Shown: positions 10,836-19,676 of the stretch, piece after piece | How positions within the stretch are numbered: the first letter of the stretch is position 1 | Layout of the letters: each line of letters opens with the position of its first letter | NCBI RefSeq assembly: GCF_900142445.1 | Contig: NZ_FRAV01000008.1 | Span: 1-64,000, forward strand | Direction: 5' to 3' | Length of the DNA stretch: 64,000 nucleotides | Source: Chryseobacterium polytrichastri | GTDB taxonomy: Bacteria > Bacteroidota > Bacteroidia > Flavobacteriales > Weeksellaceae | Program-made: the position numbers and the translations under genes | Notes under the pieces: generated by a model | Databases searched by the model: none | What the model was told of the DNA's origin: nothing | Seen by the model: the letters and a program-made list of their open reading frames with translations, nothing else

Positions 10836-10838
10836 CAG

Positions 10839-11615
10839 ATGAATCCAACTGAAAAAGGGCATAAATGGGCTAACGGAATTCAGATGTATTATGAGATCTA
10901 CGGTTCTGGAAAACCTTTGGTGTTGATTCATGGTGGAGGTTCTTCGATTTTATTTGATTATAAAGAAGTTATCTCAAGGTTAGAAACCCAGTTTCAATTA
11001 ATTGGAATCGATTTACAAAATCATGGAATGACAGAACATCGAGATATTCCTGAAACTTTTGAACAGGATGCTGATGATGTTGCTGCTCTTTTAAAAGAAT
11101 TAAATATTCAGAAAGCTGCATTTTTGGGATTTAGTAATGGCGGAAATACCGTGATGCAAATTGCTCATCGTCATCCTGAAACAGTTGAAAAGTTGATTAT
11201 CGCTTCAGCGTTTTACAAAAGAAATGGAATGATGGATGGCTTTTTCGAATCTATGATGGAAGCAACATTAGAATCCATGCCGGAGCCTTTGAAAATTAAT
11301 TTTTTAAACTTAAATCCAGACTTTTCAGCACTTGAAAATATGTTTGATAAAGACAGCAAAAGAATGCAGACTTTCAAAGATTGGAGTGAAGATGTTTTGA
11401 AGTCTATCAAATCACCAACCTTATTTATTTCCGGAGATAAAGACGTTATGAAACCCGAACATATTGTTGAAATGTGGCGTTTGGTGGAAGGTGCACAGTT
11501 AATGATTTTACCTGCAACTCATGGTTCCTATATGATGGCCGATTTTGGAGGAAATGTTGATGAAAAATTGATTGATTTAACGATAAATAAAGTAGAGGAG
11601 TTTTTGAGAAACTAA
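10839..11615 (+). CDS. Alpha/beta hydrolase
   Basis: This 258-residue classical alpha/beta hydrolase has the oxyanion motif VLIHGGGSS, a nucleophile in LGFSNGGN, a putative acid in FISGDKDVM and a base in LPATHGSYM. There is no signal peptide. It is packed against the DinB-like gene (3-base gap), suggesting a shared transcript. The substrate cannot be deduced; the family includes esterases, lactonases and C-C hydrolases. Confidence 0.85.
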   Translation: MNPTEKGHKWANGIQMYYEIYGSGKPLVLIHGGGSSILFDYKEVISRLETQFQLIGIDLQNHGMTEHRDIPETFEQDADDVAALLKELNIQKAAFLGFSNGGNTVMQIAHRHPETVEKLIIASAFYKRNGMMDGFFESMMEATLESMPEPLKINFLNLNPDFSALENMFDKDSKRMQTFKDWSEDVLKSIKSPTLFISGDKDVMKPEHIVEMWRLVEGAQLMILPATHGSYMMADFGGNVDEKLIDLTINKVEEFLRN

Positions 11616-11663
11616 TCTATCAATCTTTCTGCTGAGATTATTTCATCTATTAAAACATTCAAT

Positions 11664-11745
11664 CTTCGCTGAGTGAAACGCCTTAGCAGACTTAAAAAAA
11701 CATTCTAATAATTCAAAAAAAATTGCGCTCTTTGCGTTAAAAGAA
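11664..11745. repeat. Dispersed CGCTGAGTGAAACGCC / TTTGCGTTAA repeat
   Basis: CTTCGCTGAGTGAAACGCC is followed about 50 bases later by GCTCTTTGCGTTAAAAG. The same arrangement recurs at about 20807-20886, and in the opposite direction at about 43859-43980. It leads directly into the 92-bp tandem array. Confidence 0.6.
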
Positions 11746-11747
11746 AA

Positions 11748-12483
11748 CAGGAATAATCACAAATACTCTACACAAATTTCACAAATAATATTATTGTTAT
11801 TAGTGAAAAATATTAGTGATGATTTTCGTTAAAATAAAACACTAACAATACGAATGTTCTTCACAAATTTTCACAAATAATATTATTGTTATTAGTGAAA
11901 AATATTAGTGATGATTTGCGTTAAAATAAAACACTAACAACATGAATGTTCTTCACAAATTTTCACGAATAATATTAGTGTTATTAGTGAAAAATATTAG
12001 TGATGATTTGCGTTAAAATAAAACACTAACAATACGAATGTTCTTCACAAATTTTAACAAATAATATTAGTGTTATTAGAGAAAAATATTAGTGATGATT
12101 TGCGTTAAAAGAAAACACTAACAATACGAATGTTCTTTACAAATTTTCACAAATAATATTATTGTTATTAGTGAAAAATATTAGTGATGATTTGCGTTAA
12201 AATAAAACACTAACAACACGAATGTTCTTTACAAATTTTCACGAATAATATTAGTGTTATTAGTGAAAAATATTAGTGATGATTTGCGTTAAAATAAAAC
12301 ACTAACAATACGAATGTTCTTTACAAATTTTCACAAATAATATTATTGTTATTAGTGAAAAATATTAGTGATGATTTGCGTTAAAATAAAACACTAACAA
12401 TACGAATGTTATTCACAAATTTCAACAAATAATATTAGTGTTATTCGTGAAAATATTTGAGCCATTTGTGTTTAAACAAAACA
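11748..12483. repeat. Tandem array of eight 92-bp units
   Basis: Units begin at 11748, 11840, 11932, 12024, 12116, 12208, 12300 and 12392, each exactly 92 bases after the last. The first and last are degenerate. A typical unit starts CACTAACAATACGAATGTTC and contains a near-palindrome TTCAC-N20-GTGAA. Units fall into sub-types (ATTATTG versus ATTAGTG, TTCAC versus TTTAC). The pair of units at 11840/11932 closely matches the pair at 12116/12208, implying block duplication. No open reading frame runs through it. It lies between the alpha/beta hydrolase and PhnB-like genes. Confidence 0.92.
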
Positions 12484-12504
12484 AACCTTTAAAAATAAAA
12501 TATC

Positions 12505-12936
12505 ATGGCTAAATTAAATCCGTACTTAAATTTCGATGGAAAAGCAGAAGAAGCTTTCACTTTTTATAAATCTGTTTTCGGAGGAGAATTTCTAGGTGAA
12601 ATTCACAAAATGGGTAATGCTCCCGGAACTGAAAATTTATCAGATGAAGAGAAAAACAGAGTAATGCACATCGCACTTCCGATTGGCGGAGATTTGCTTA
12701 TGGCATCAGACATTGTTCCAAGTTTCGGACAGAACTTAACGGTTGGAAATAATAATTATGTTTCAATTTTCCCTGAATCTAAAGAAGAAGCAGATCGATT
12801 ATTCAAAGGGCTTTCAGAAGGTGGAAATATAGAAATGCCGATTGAAGACCAATTTTGGGGAGATTATTTTGGGAGTTTTCAGGACAAATATAATGTTCAT
12901 TGGATGGTGAACTATAATGAAGAATACACAAAATAA
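12505..12936 (+). CDS. VOC family protein, PhnB-like
   Basis: This 143-residue protein of the PhnB/3-demethylubiquinone-methyltransferase-like VOC group begins LNPYLNFDGKAEEAFTFYKS. It carries GDYFGSFQDKYNVHWMVNY at the C-terminus, where the family has the WG..FG...D.FG..W pattern. Despite the old name, members are not proven methyltransferases. The start is the first ATG after the tandem array, preceded by an A-rich leader. Confidence 0.85.
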   Translation: MAKLNPYLNFDGKAEEAFTFYKSVFGGEFLGEIHKMGNAPGTENLSDEEKNRVMHIALPIGGDLLMASDIVPSFGQNLTVGNNNYVSIFPESKEEADRLFKGLSEGGNIEMPIEDQFWGDYFGSFQDKYNVHWMVNYNEEYTK

Positions 12937-13008
12937 TTCTTATATTTAACTCATTATAAAAAGGGGTGACTGATTTTTGGTTGCCCTTTCAATGAATTAA
13001 AAAAAAGA

Positions 13009-13425
13009 ATGATGAGTCCAATAACAATAGACATTACGATTTTAGCCCCTGTGGATAAAGTTTGGGATTATTTCAACGAGCCAAAACATATTACCAAATG
13101 GAATTTTGCCCACGAAAGCTGGCAATGCCCAAGTGCTGAGAATGATTTGAAGGTAGGTGGAAAACTCAAAACGAGGATGGAAGCAAAAGATGGAAGTTTC
13201 GGATTTGATTTTGAAGGAATTTATGATGAGGTCATTCCACATGAGAGAATAAAATACCATTTGGAAGACGGTAGAAATGTGGAGATTATTTTCGATAAAA
13301 TAGATTGGAATACAACGAAAGTAACAGAAATCTTCGATCCCGAAAAACAAAATTCTGTGGAAATGCAAAGAGAAGGCTGGTATGCTATTCTTAATAATTT
13401 TCACAAATACGTTGAAAATAACTAA
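13009..13425 (+). CDS. SRPBCC (AHSA1-like) domain protein
   Basis: This 138-residue START-like hydrophobic-cavity protein opens with ITIDITILAPVDKVWDYFNE, shows KVGGKLKTRMEAKDG in the middle and ends with an amphipathic helix (GWYAILNNFHKYVE). Either ATG of the doublet at 13009/13012 could be used. Such proteins bind small hydrophobic ligands or act as activators, and no specific ligand can be named. It is one of three SRPBCC genes within 3 kb. Confidence 0.8.
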   Translation: MMSPITIDITILAPVDKVWDYFNEPKHITKWNFAHESWQCPSAENDLKVGGKLKTRMEAKDGSFGFDFEGIYDEVIPHERIKYHLEDGRNVEIIFDKIDWNTTKVTEIFDPEKQNSVEMQREGWYAILNNFHKYVENN

Positions 13426-13460
13426 AAACCTTTGTTGTGCTCATGATCAATCTAGTAATA

Positions 13461-13700
13461 ATGGCGAAATGTTTAAGCTCCTTTTGCGTTGTTAATCATG
13501 TTGTAAAAGGTGAATTTCTGCAAGGCGTTATTGCTATGCCTGCAAGAAGGACATTAGAAAGAGAAAAAATAGATTCTTTGGAAAAATTATCAAATTATTC
13601 TGAAGAAGAAATCATGCAGTTTCATGGCTTCGGAAAGAATACCATGATGAAGCTAAAGAATTATATGAAAGAACAACAGGTTTCTTTTAAAAATAATTAA
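13461..13700 (+). CDS. Small helix-hairpin-helix protein, RNAP alpha-CTD-like
   Basis: The C-terminal 55 residues (AMPARRTLEREKIDSLEKLS, then EEEIMQFHGFGKNTMMKLKN) match the helix-hairpin-helix fold of the RNA polymerase alpha C-terminal domain, seen as free-standing small proteins in Bacteroidota. The N-terminus is uncertain. I take MAKC at 13461 (79 residues), but 13437 or an internal Met at 13536 is possible. The segment before AMPARR looks degenerate and could be a remnant. DNA or protein binding is inferred from the fold. Confidence 0.55.
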   Translation: MAKCLSSFCVVNHVVKGEFLQGVIAMPARRTLEREKIDSLEKLSNYSEEEIMQFHGFGKNTMMKLKNYMKEQQVSFKNN

Positions 13701-13715
13701 AACTAAACTTACAGT

Positions 13716-13823
13716 TTGTCATTCTGACGAAGGAAGAATCTCAACTTAATATTCTTAAAAGCTTAATAGAATCTTAATGGTTTTTAAGCATTAAAGATTG
13801 CTTCGCTTCGTTCGCAATGACGA
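13716..13823. repeat. TCATTC...GCAATGACG palindromic repeat
   Basis: The left arm GTCATTCTGACGAAGGAAGAATCTCAA and right arm AGATTGCTTCG...CGCAATGACGA enclose an A/T-rich middle. This is a mixed copy of the two arm types also found at 18650-18979. Confidence 0.65.
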
Positions 13824-13845
13824 ATTAATCCTAATTTAAAACGAT

Positions 13846-14712
13846 ATGAATAACGATATTTTCCCATGTCTTTGGTACGATGGAGACGCTAAACAATCCG
13901 CAGAATTTTATTGTAAAATATTTGATGGTAAAATTACGGCAGATACTCCTGTTGTGATGAATATTGATCTTTTTGGTCAAAAATTGATGCTTTTAAATGG
14001 TGGTCCGCAATTTAAAAAGAATGCTTCAGTTTCGTTTATGGTGATTTGTGAAACGGAAGATGAAGTTCAGAAATATTGGGATCAATTGATAGAAGGAGGA
14101 ATAGCGCTGATGCCTTTAGATTCTTACTCTTGGAGTAAAAAATACGGGTGGCTTAAAGATAAATATGATGTTACTTGGCAGATATTTTTAGGGGAGAAAC
14201 AAACCGAACAGAAGATTATTCCAACCTTCATGTTTATCCATGAAAACAATGGAAAAGCATTGGAAGCAATGGAATTATATACCCATACTTTTCCGAACTC
14301 TACCATAGGAAATATTTTAAGATATGGAGAAGGAAGTGAAGGTCATGCAAACCCTGAACTCGCAAAAAATATTCAACATGCCCATTTTGAAATTGATGGA
14401 TACAGTTTGTTCTGTATGGACAATTCTTATGACCATCCATTTGATTTCAACGAAGGAATTTCAATGGTTGTAATGACTGATGATCAGGAACAGACAGATC
14501 ATCTTTGGAATACACTTACTTCTGATGGGGGACGTGAAAGTATGTGTGGCTGGTTGAAGGATAAATATGGCTTTAGCTGGCAAATTGTTCCTAAAAAATT
14601 AATTCAATTGATGAGTGATCCTGATCAGGAGAAAGCTCAGAAAGTAGTTCAAGCGATGATGAGAATGCACAAAATTATTATACAGGATTTAGAAAACGCT
14701 TATGATTCTTAA
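13846..14712 (+). CDS. Two-domain PhnB-like VOC protein
   Basis: The 288-residue protein has two PhnB-type VOC domains. The first (about 1-125) starts IFPCLWYDGDAKQSAEFY and ends KYGWLKDKYDVTWQIF. The second (about 130-285) starts IIPTFMFIHENNGKALEAME and ends GWLKDKYGFSWQIVP. The internal repeat shows a fusion of two half units that elsewhere dimerise. The function is unknown beyond the fold. Confidence 0.85.
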   Translation: MNNDIFPCLWYDGDAKQSAEFYCKIFDGKITADTPVVMNIDLFGQKLMLLNGGPQFKKNASVSFMVICETEDEVQKYWDQLIEGGIALMPLDSYSWSKKYGWLKDKYDVTWQIFLGEKQTEQKIIPTFMFIHENNGKALEAMELYTHTFPNSTIGNILRYGEGSEGHANPELAKNIQHAHFEIDGYSLFCMDNSYDHPFDFNEGISMVVMTDDQEQTDHLWNTLTSDGGRESMCGWLKDKYGFSWQIVPKKLIQLMSDPDQEKAQKVVQAMMRMHKIIIQDLENAYDS

Positions 14713-14780
14713 AGCTGTTTCGGCTTGTTGTTTGATTGTATGTAAAGAAGGAAGCTAAACTTTACACTAAAAGAAGAGAA

Positions 14781-15209
14781 ATGGAAAAATTATCATTTGA
14801 AATTCAAATTAATGCAGATCCCGAAAAAGTATGGAATGTACTTTGGGGCGAAATAACTTACAGACAATGGACTACAGCTTTCACCGAAGGCTCATTTTAT
14901 GAGGGAACTTTAGAAGAAGGAAGTATTGTGAAGTTTTTTGATCCGCATAATAACGGAATGTACAGCCGTGTTGAAAAGAATATTGCGCATAAAGAAATGA
15001 AATTCTTACATCTTGGAGAAATTTATGATGGAGTAGAAAGCCCGCAAAATTGGGGCGAAGCAACGGAGGCTTATATTTTGGAAGAAAATGAAGATGGAAC
15101 AGTTTTAAAAGGAGAGATTCAAACTCCAGCTGAATTCAAAGAGTTTTTTGAAAGTAAATTTCCAAAAGCTTTGGGGATTGTAAAGAATCTTTCGGAGAAT
15201 CAGCTTTAG
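14781..15209 (+). CDS. SRPBCC domain protein
   Basis: This 142-residue START/AHSA1-like protein begins MEKLSFEIQINADPEKVWNV, with AEFKEFFESKFPKALGIVKN as its C-terminal helix. The ATG at 14781 is chosen because it follows the purine-rich AAGAAGAGAA and gives the standard family N-terminus. An upstream ATG at 14736 would add 15 charged residues unlike the family. It is paralogous to the SRPBCC gene at 15343. Confidence 0.8.
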   Translation: MEKLSFEIQINADPEKVWNVLWGEITYRQWTTAFTEGSFYEGTLEEGSIVKFFDPHNNGMYSRVEKNIAHKEMKFLHLGEIYDGVESPQNWGEATEAYILEENEDGTVLKGEIQTPAEFKEFFESKFPKALGIVKNLSENQL

Positions 15210-15215
15210 TTTTAA

Positions 15216-15315
15216 ACACAAATAGCCACTAATGATTTTCACAAATAGCACAAATAATTGAATTCTATGATTGGTGTTATTCGTGCTTAAAAATTTGTGT
15301 TATTCGTGTTGAGTC
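15216..15315. repeat. CACAAATAGC / GTTATTCGTG dispersed repeat
   Basis: Short blocks CACAAATAGC, CACTAATGATTTTCAC, GTGTTATTCGTG and TTTGTGTTATTCGTG alternate here. They are the same word set as in the 92-bp units, as single-copy dispersed relatives. Confidence 0.6.
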
Positions 15316-15342
15316 AAAATCAAACCACAAAAAATTAAAAAT

Positions 15343-15783
15343 ATGGAAACCTTATCTTATGAAAAAGTGATTGATGCTCCTTTACAGAAAGTTTGGGATA
15401 TTCTTTGGAATCCTGAAACATATGGAGAGTGGACAAAGTTTTTCGGTCCGGATTCTAGAATAAAGTCGGATTGGAAAGTGGGCGGAAAAACCTATTTTGT
15501 GAATGCAGAAGGCGAAGGTATGGTCTCTACAATCGACAGTTTGGAAGAACCGCGTCAAATTGTTTTTAAACATTTGGGAATGGTAGATAAGAAAGGAGTA
15601 GAAGATACCGAAAGCATGGAAGTTAAACAATGGAGTGGCTGCTTCGAAAAATATATTTTAATTGATTTGGAGGGAAAAACGAAACTTCATGCAGAAGTTC
15701 AGGTTGAAAAAGAATGGCAGGAGCATCTGAACAATGGTTTTATAAAAGGCTTGGAAATCGTGAAAAATCTAGCCGAGAAGTAA
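15343..15783 (+). CDS. SRPBCC domain protein
   Basis: This 146-residue START-like protein, METLSYEKVIDAPLQKVWDI, has KVGGKTYFVNAEGEG in the central sheet and a closing helix LNNGFIKGLEIVKNLAEK. The closing helix closely resembles that of the gene ending at 15209, so the two are paralogues separated by a repeat-filled gap. The ligand is unknown. Confidence 0.8.
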   Translation: METLSYEKVIDAPLQKVWDILWNPETYGEWTKFFGPDSRIKSDWKVGGKTYFVNAEGEGMVSTIDSLEEPRQIVFKHLGMVDKKGVEDTESMEVKQWSGCFEKYILIDLEGKTKLHAEVQVEKEWQEHLNNGFIKGLEIVKNLAEK

Positions 15784-15850
15784 TTTTTCTTTCTCTCACG
15801 GGTTTTATACAGCTTAGGTTTATATTTTTTAGTAGAAACGATACTTTATT

Positions 15851-15886
15851 AATCCTTGTCAAGGTTTTAAAACCTTGACAAGGATT
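15851..15886. repeat. Perfect 36-base palindrome
   Basis: AATCCTTGTCAAGGTTTT is followed immediately by its exact reverse complement. It could fold into an 18-bp hairpin and act as a bidirectional terminator between the SRPBCC and DoxX genes, although no T run follows. Palindromes of this CCTTGTCAAGG type also look like a dispersed repeat. Confidence 0.75.
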
Positions 15887-15927
15887 ATCACTTTCACCTG
15901 TTAGAAAACAATAAATAGAAACAATAC

Positions 15928-16383
15928 ATGAAATTATTAACAATCCTTTTCGTCACATTCATTCTTGCTTTGATAGGAACAAAGCTCTATCAGGGAGATT
16001 GGAATTTCCTGTTTTCAGGAAATCTGGGAATGGCTGTTTTTATTATTTTTACAGGGTTTGCCCATTTTAAATTCCAAAAAGGAATGGCCATGATGATTCC
16101 TGATTTTATGCCGGCAAAAATGTTCTGGGTTTATTTTACCGGAATTATTGAGATTGCTGCAGGAATTGGGCTGATGATTCCGGCAATTCGAGAGCTGACC
16201 GCCATTTTATTGATTATTTTTTTAGTTCTTGTTTTTGTGGCCAATATCAATTCATCACAGAAAAAAGTGAATCTTTTCAAAGGAGATTATTCAGGTCCGG
16301 GAATGAGCTATCTTTATAAAGAAAGAATTCCGATGCAGATTATATTAATTGCATGGACTTGGTATTTCGGGATCTATTTATAG
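15928..16383 (+). CDS. DoxX-like membrane protein
   Basis: This 151-residue integral membrane protein has four predicted hydrophobic segments (about 3-18, 32-48, 68-85 and 90-105, with a shorter one near 135-150). It also has the DoxX-type NLGMAVFIIFTGFAHF and GIIEIAAGIGLMIP stretches. DoxX family members are linked to quinone/redox or thiol stress functions; a specific role is not evident. Confidence 0.75.
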   Translation: MKLLTILFVTFILALIGTKLYQGDWNFLFSGNLGMAVFIIFTGFAHFKFQKGMAMMIPDFMPAKMFWVYFTGIIEIAAGIGLMIPAIRELTAILLIIFLVLVFVANINSSQKKVNLFKGDYSGPGMSYLYKERIPMQIILIAWTWYFGIYL

Positions 16384-16586
16384 CTAAAGATGTATATTTG
16401 ATATATTAAAGAGGAGAGTTTTACTTTCCTCTTTTTTTCGTGTTATTACGTTTTATTTTCACAAATAAGAGATTAATTTGTAACATTTTATGCTATTATG
16501 TAGTCTTATATAGAAGTATATTGTTTTTTTTGATAATTTAATAAAATGATAAAGCGTACCTAATAATTTCAACCAAATCATGACTT

Positions 16587-18590
16587 ATGAATATAAATTC
16601 TAAAATTTTAACAACTGCCCATATTGTAATATCTACCATTATGATCAATGCACAAAGCGCTACCGCCAAGCTTCCTGGTGATCCTACATTAGTCTCATCT
16701 AAGGCTACTTTAGATAAACTGATCTCTTATGACAAAGGGAATTTTAAGTATAAAGTGGAAGATTATTTTGCGAGACCAAAAGCTTCTCAGTTTAAAATTT
16801 CTCCTGATGGTCAATACCTTTCTTATAAGGAAAAAGACAAAGACATGAAGAATCATGTGTATGTGAAAGATTTAAAAACCGGGAAAGTTACCAAAGCTAT
16901 TGAAGAAAAAGACGACTTGATTGGAAGTTATGGATGGTTAAATAAAAAACGACTGTTTTATGTTCAGGATAAAGGAGGAAATGAAAACCTTCATTTATAT
17001 GCTGCCGATGTGGACGGAAAAAATCTGAAAGATCTTACCCCTTTTGAAGGGGTGAAAGTGGGTGCTGCAACCATTATAAAAGATACAGATTTCGCTGTGG
17101 TAACGCTGAATAAAAATAATAAACAGATTTTTGAACCGTTTAAGATCAATTTTGTGACGGGAGAAATGACTCAGTTATTTGAGAACAAAGATCCTAAAAA
17201 CCCTATTGATGATTATCTTTTTGATAGAGAAGGGAATTTAAGAGGCTATATTGTTCTTGAAAATGGGTTGATTACAAAGACCTATTATAAAGATCTGCAG
17301 ACAGGTAAATTTAATCTGGTAAAATCTACAGATTGGAAAGATACCTTCAATATTATCAAATTTAACGATCATTCAAAAAACAAAGATGAAGCGTATGTTG
17401 TTACAAATTTGGACAGCGATAAAGCTAAAATTGTTTTGTATGACCTCAAGAAGAATGCCGTAATTAAAGAAGTGTATTCTAATCCTACCTTTGACGTAAG
17501 TTCGATAAGCGTTGCCGGAAAAAACAGAGATTACGAATTAGACTACATCAGTTATAACGGAATTAAAAATGAAACAATTCCGGTAAGCCAGCTTTACAAA
17601 GAGATTGATGCTAAATTAAAAGCTGAATTTGGTGACAAACAGTTTTCTGTAGTTTCTTCCGATGATAATGATTCTAAGCTTTTAGTGGTGGTTGGTAGTG
17701 ATAAATTATATGGAAAATATTACGAATACGATACCAAAACAAAAAATATAAAACTCCTTCTTGACCTGATGCCTCAATTAAAAGAAGAGGATATGGCGGA
17801 AATGAGACCTATAGAATTTAAAAGCAGAGACGGCTTGACGATTCACGGTTATATCACATTGCCAAAAGCTGCGGTGGATGGGCAAAAAGTTCCTTTGATT
17901 GTAAACCCTCACGGTGGTCCACAAGGAATCAGAGATAGTTGGGGATTCAATCCTGAAACGCAGTTATTTGCAAGTCGAGGATACGCTACATTGCAGGTTA
18001 ATTTCAGAATTTCAGGAGGGTACGGAAAAGAATTTCAGAACTCCGGATACAAGCAAATTGGTAGAAAAGCAATGGATGATGTGGAAGATGGAGTGAAATA
18101 TGCAATCGAACAAGGTTGGGTGAATAAAGATAAAGTTGCCATTTATGGTGGAAGCCACGGAGGTTACGCGACTTTGATGGGATTAATAAAAACACCGGAT
18201 CTGTATGCTTGTGGAGTAGACTATGTAGGGGTTTCAAATATATTTACCTTCTTTGATTCCTTCCCGGAATATTGGAAGCCTTATAAAGAAATGGTAAAAC
18301 AAATCTGGTATGATCTGGATAATCCTGAAGAAGCGAAAATAGCAAAAGAGGTTTCCCCTGTTTTTAATATTGATAAGATCAAAAAGCCTTTGTTTGTTGT
18401 GCAAGGGGCGAATGACCCGAGAGTGAATATCAATGAATCAGATCAAATTGTAAAAGGACTAAGGAGCAAGGGTTTTGAAGTTCCTTACATGGTAAAATAT
18501 GATGAAGGCCACGGATTCGGAAAAGAAAAAAACAGAATTGAATTGTATACCTATATGTTAGGTTTCTTTGCTGAAAACTTCAATAAATAA
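16587..18590 (+). CDS. S9 family peptidase (prolyl-oligopeptidase-like)
   Basis: This 667-residue exopeptidase or oligopeptidase has a cleavable N-terminal signal (about 1-27), so it probably acts in the periplasm. Residues about 60-400 form a beta-propeller with repeated D-x-x-T/G-K segments, and residues 430-667 are the alpha/beta hydrolase domain. The catalytic triad can be placed at Ser523 (GGSHGG), Asp610 (GANDPRV) and His642 (DEGHGFG). The HGGP oxyanion motif lies near residue 440. The gene stands alone. Confidence 0.9.
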   Translation: MNINSKILTTAHIVISTIMINAQSATAKLPGDPTLVSSKATLDKLISYDKGNFKYKVEDYFARPKASQFKISPDGQYLSYKEKDKDMKNHVYVKDLKTGKVTKAIEEKDDLIGSYGWLNKKRLFYVQDKGGNENLHLYAADVDGKNLKDLTPFEGVKVGAATIIKDTDFAVVTLNKNNKQIFEPFKINFVTGEMTQLFENKDPKNPIDDYLFDREGNLRGYIVLENGLITKTYYKDLQTGKFNLVKSTDWKDTFNIIKFNDHSKNKDEAYVVTNLDSDKAKIVLYDLKKNAVIKEVYSNPTFDVSSISVAGKNRDYELDYISYNGIKNETIPVSQLYKEIDAKLKAEFGDKQFSVVSSDDNDSKLLVVVGSDKLYGKYYEYDTKTKNIKLLLDLMPQLKEEDMAEMRPIEFKSRDGLTIHGYITLPKAAVDGQKVPLIVNPHGGPQGIRDSWGFNPETQLFASRGYATLQVNFRISGGYGKEFQNSGYKQIGRKAMDDVEDGVKYAIEQGWVNKDKVAIYGGSHGGYATLMGLIKTPDLYACGVDYVGVSNIFTFFDSFPEYWKPYKEMVKQIWYDLDNPEEAKIAKEVSPVFNIDKIKKPLFVVQGANDPRVNINESDQIVKGLRSKGFEVPYMVKYDEGHGFGKEKNRIELYTYMLGFFAENFNK

Positions 18591-18649
18591 GACATTCAAA
18601 TTTTTATATGAAATGAAACGGAGCGTATTTTTATGCTCCGTTTTTTATT

Positions 18650-18979
18650 GTCATTGCGAGGAACGGAGTGACGAAGCAATCTCAAATAATTTACTCATTA
18701 TCGATTACTATTTTTTTGAAGCAATTTCCCGCTTTCCGCACTCGCTATTTTCCTTTTTGTAAAAGAAAAATGAGCTCAAACAAAGCTTCAATCGGGGCTA
18801 GGGTTTCTGTCATTCTTTTCAACAGTCGCAATCACCACAAAGTTTGTCATCCCATAGGAATCTCAACAAAGCTTTAGAAACAACTCTACAACATGAGTCT
18901 AGATTCCTAGGGAATGACAAAGAGAATGTTAATGATAGAATTTTAGATTGCTTCGTCGCTCTGCTTCTCGCAATGACAG
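18650..18979. repeat. Nested palindromic repeat block
   Basis: The outer arms TCATTGCGAGGAACGGAGTG...AAGCAATCTC (18651-18693) and AGATTGCTTCGTCGCTC...CTCGCAATGACA (18947-18978) are inverted. Inside lies a second inverted repeat, with TCATCCCATAGGAATCT at 18847 pairing with AGATTCCTAGGGAATGA at 18902. Also inside is a TTTCCCGCTTTCCGC...AATCGGGGCTAGGG segment (18724-18803) that recurs at 20570-20632. No gene is supported in this 494-base gap. Confidence 0.7.
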
Positions 18980-19084
18980 AAAAATCATAATTAAAAACCT
19001 CGATCAACAAAAGAAAAACTGAATTTCCGAAAAAATATTTTAAATTTATTAAAGTAAAACAAAAAGGCTGATCGTCATAGCAAT

Positions 19085-19663
19085 ATGGAGGTTGTCGAAA
19101 AAATAACAATGCCGCAAAAAGAGAAAGAAAGCATTATCTCACAAACCGTTTCAAAGTACGGAGGAAAGCTAATGTCTTACATTCGTCCCAAAGTGAAAAA
19201 TACGGAAGATGCGGAAGATATTCTGCAGGAAGTTTGGTATCAGTTCAGTAGCATTACCAATATTTCTGAGATTGTGAATGTTGGCGGTTGGTTGTACAGA
19301 GTGACGGCCAATAAGATCACCGACAAATATCGTAAAAAGAAAACTGAAAATCTTGAAGATTTCGTATACGAAGATGAAGACGGAAGTTTTTCTATAAAAG
19401 ATATTCTTTTGCTGGATGAAAGCGCGGGTCCCGAAGTAAAAATGTTTCAGGATGAAATTTGGAAGAAATTGTTTGAAGCGCTGGATGAGCTTCCCGAAAA
19501 GCAAAGGCTGGTGTATGTTGAAAACGAGTTAAACGACAGAACCCTCCAGGAAATAGCCGACGAACAAGGCGAAAATATAAAGACCATTATCAGTAGAAAA
19601 AACTATGCTGTAAAGCATTTAAGAAACAGACTGAGAAAATTATACGAAGATTTAAATAGTTAG
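19085..19663 (+). CDS. RNA polymerase sigma factor, ECF type
   Basis: The 192-residue sigma-70 family factor has region 2 at about 22-90 (DAEDILQEVWYQFSSI, GWLYRVTANKITDKYRK) and region 4 at about 130-185 (ALDELPEKQRLVYVENEL, TLQEIADEQGENIKTI). It directs RNA polymerase to a small regulon. The start at 19085 is tentative, since an ATG at 19109 (MPQKEKES) is equally good. It heads an operon with two small genes on the same strand. No recognisable zinc-type anti-sigma factor is present, so one of those genes may regulate it. Confidence 0.88.
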   Translation: MEVVEKITMPQKEKESIISQTVSKYGGKLMSYIRPKVKNTEDAEDILQEVWYQFSSITNISEIVNVGGWLYRVTANKITDKYRKKKTENLEDFVYEDEDGSFSIKDILLLDESAGPEVKMFQDEIWKKLFEALDELPEKQRLVYVENELNDRTLQEIADEQGENIKTIISRKNYAVKHLRNRLRKLYEDLNS

Positions 19664-19676
19664 TAAAAAGAAAGTT

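Noticed and set aside
11748..12483. CRISPR array interpretation of the 92-bp repeats
   Set aside because: The whole 92-base unit repeats, with no unique spacers between short repeats, and no cas genes are present in the window.
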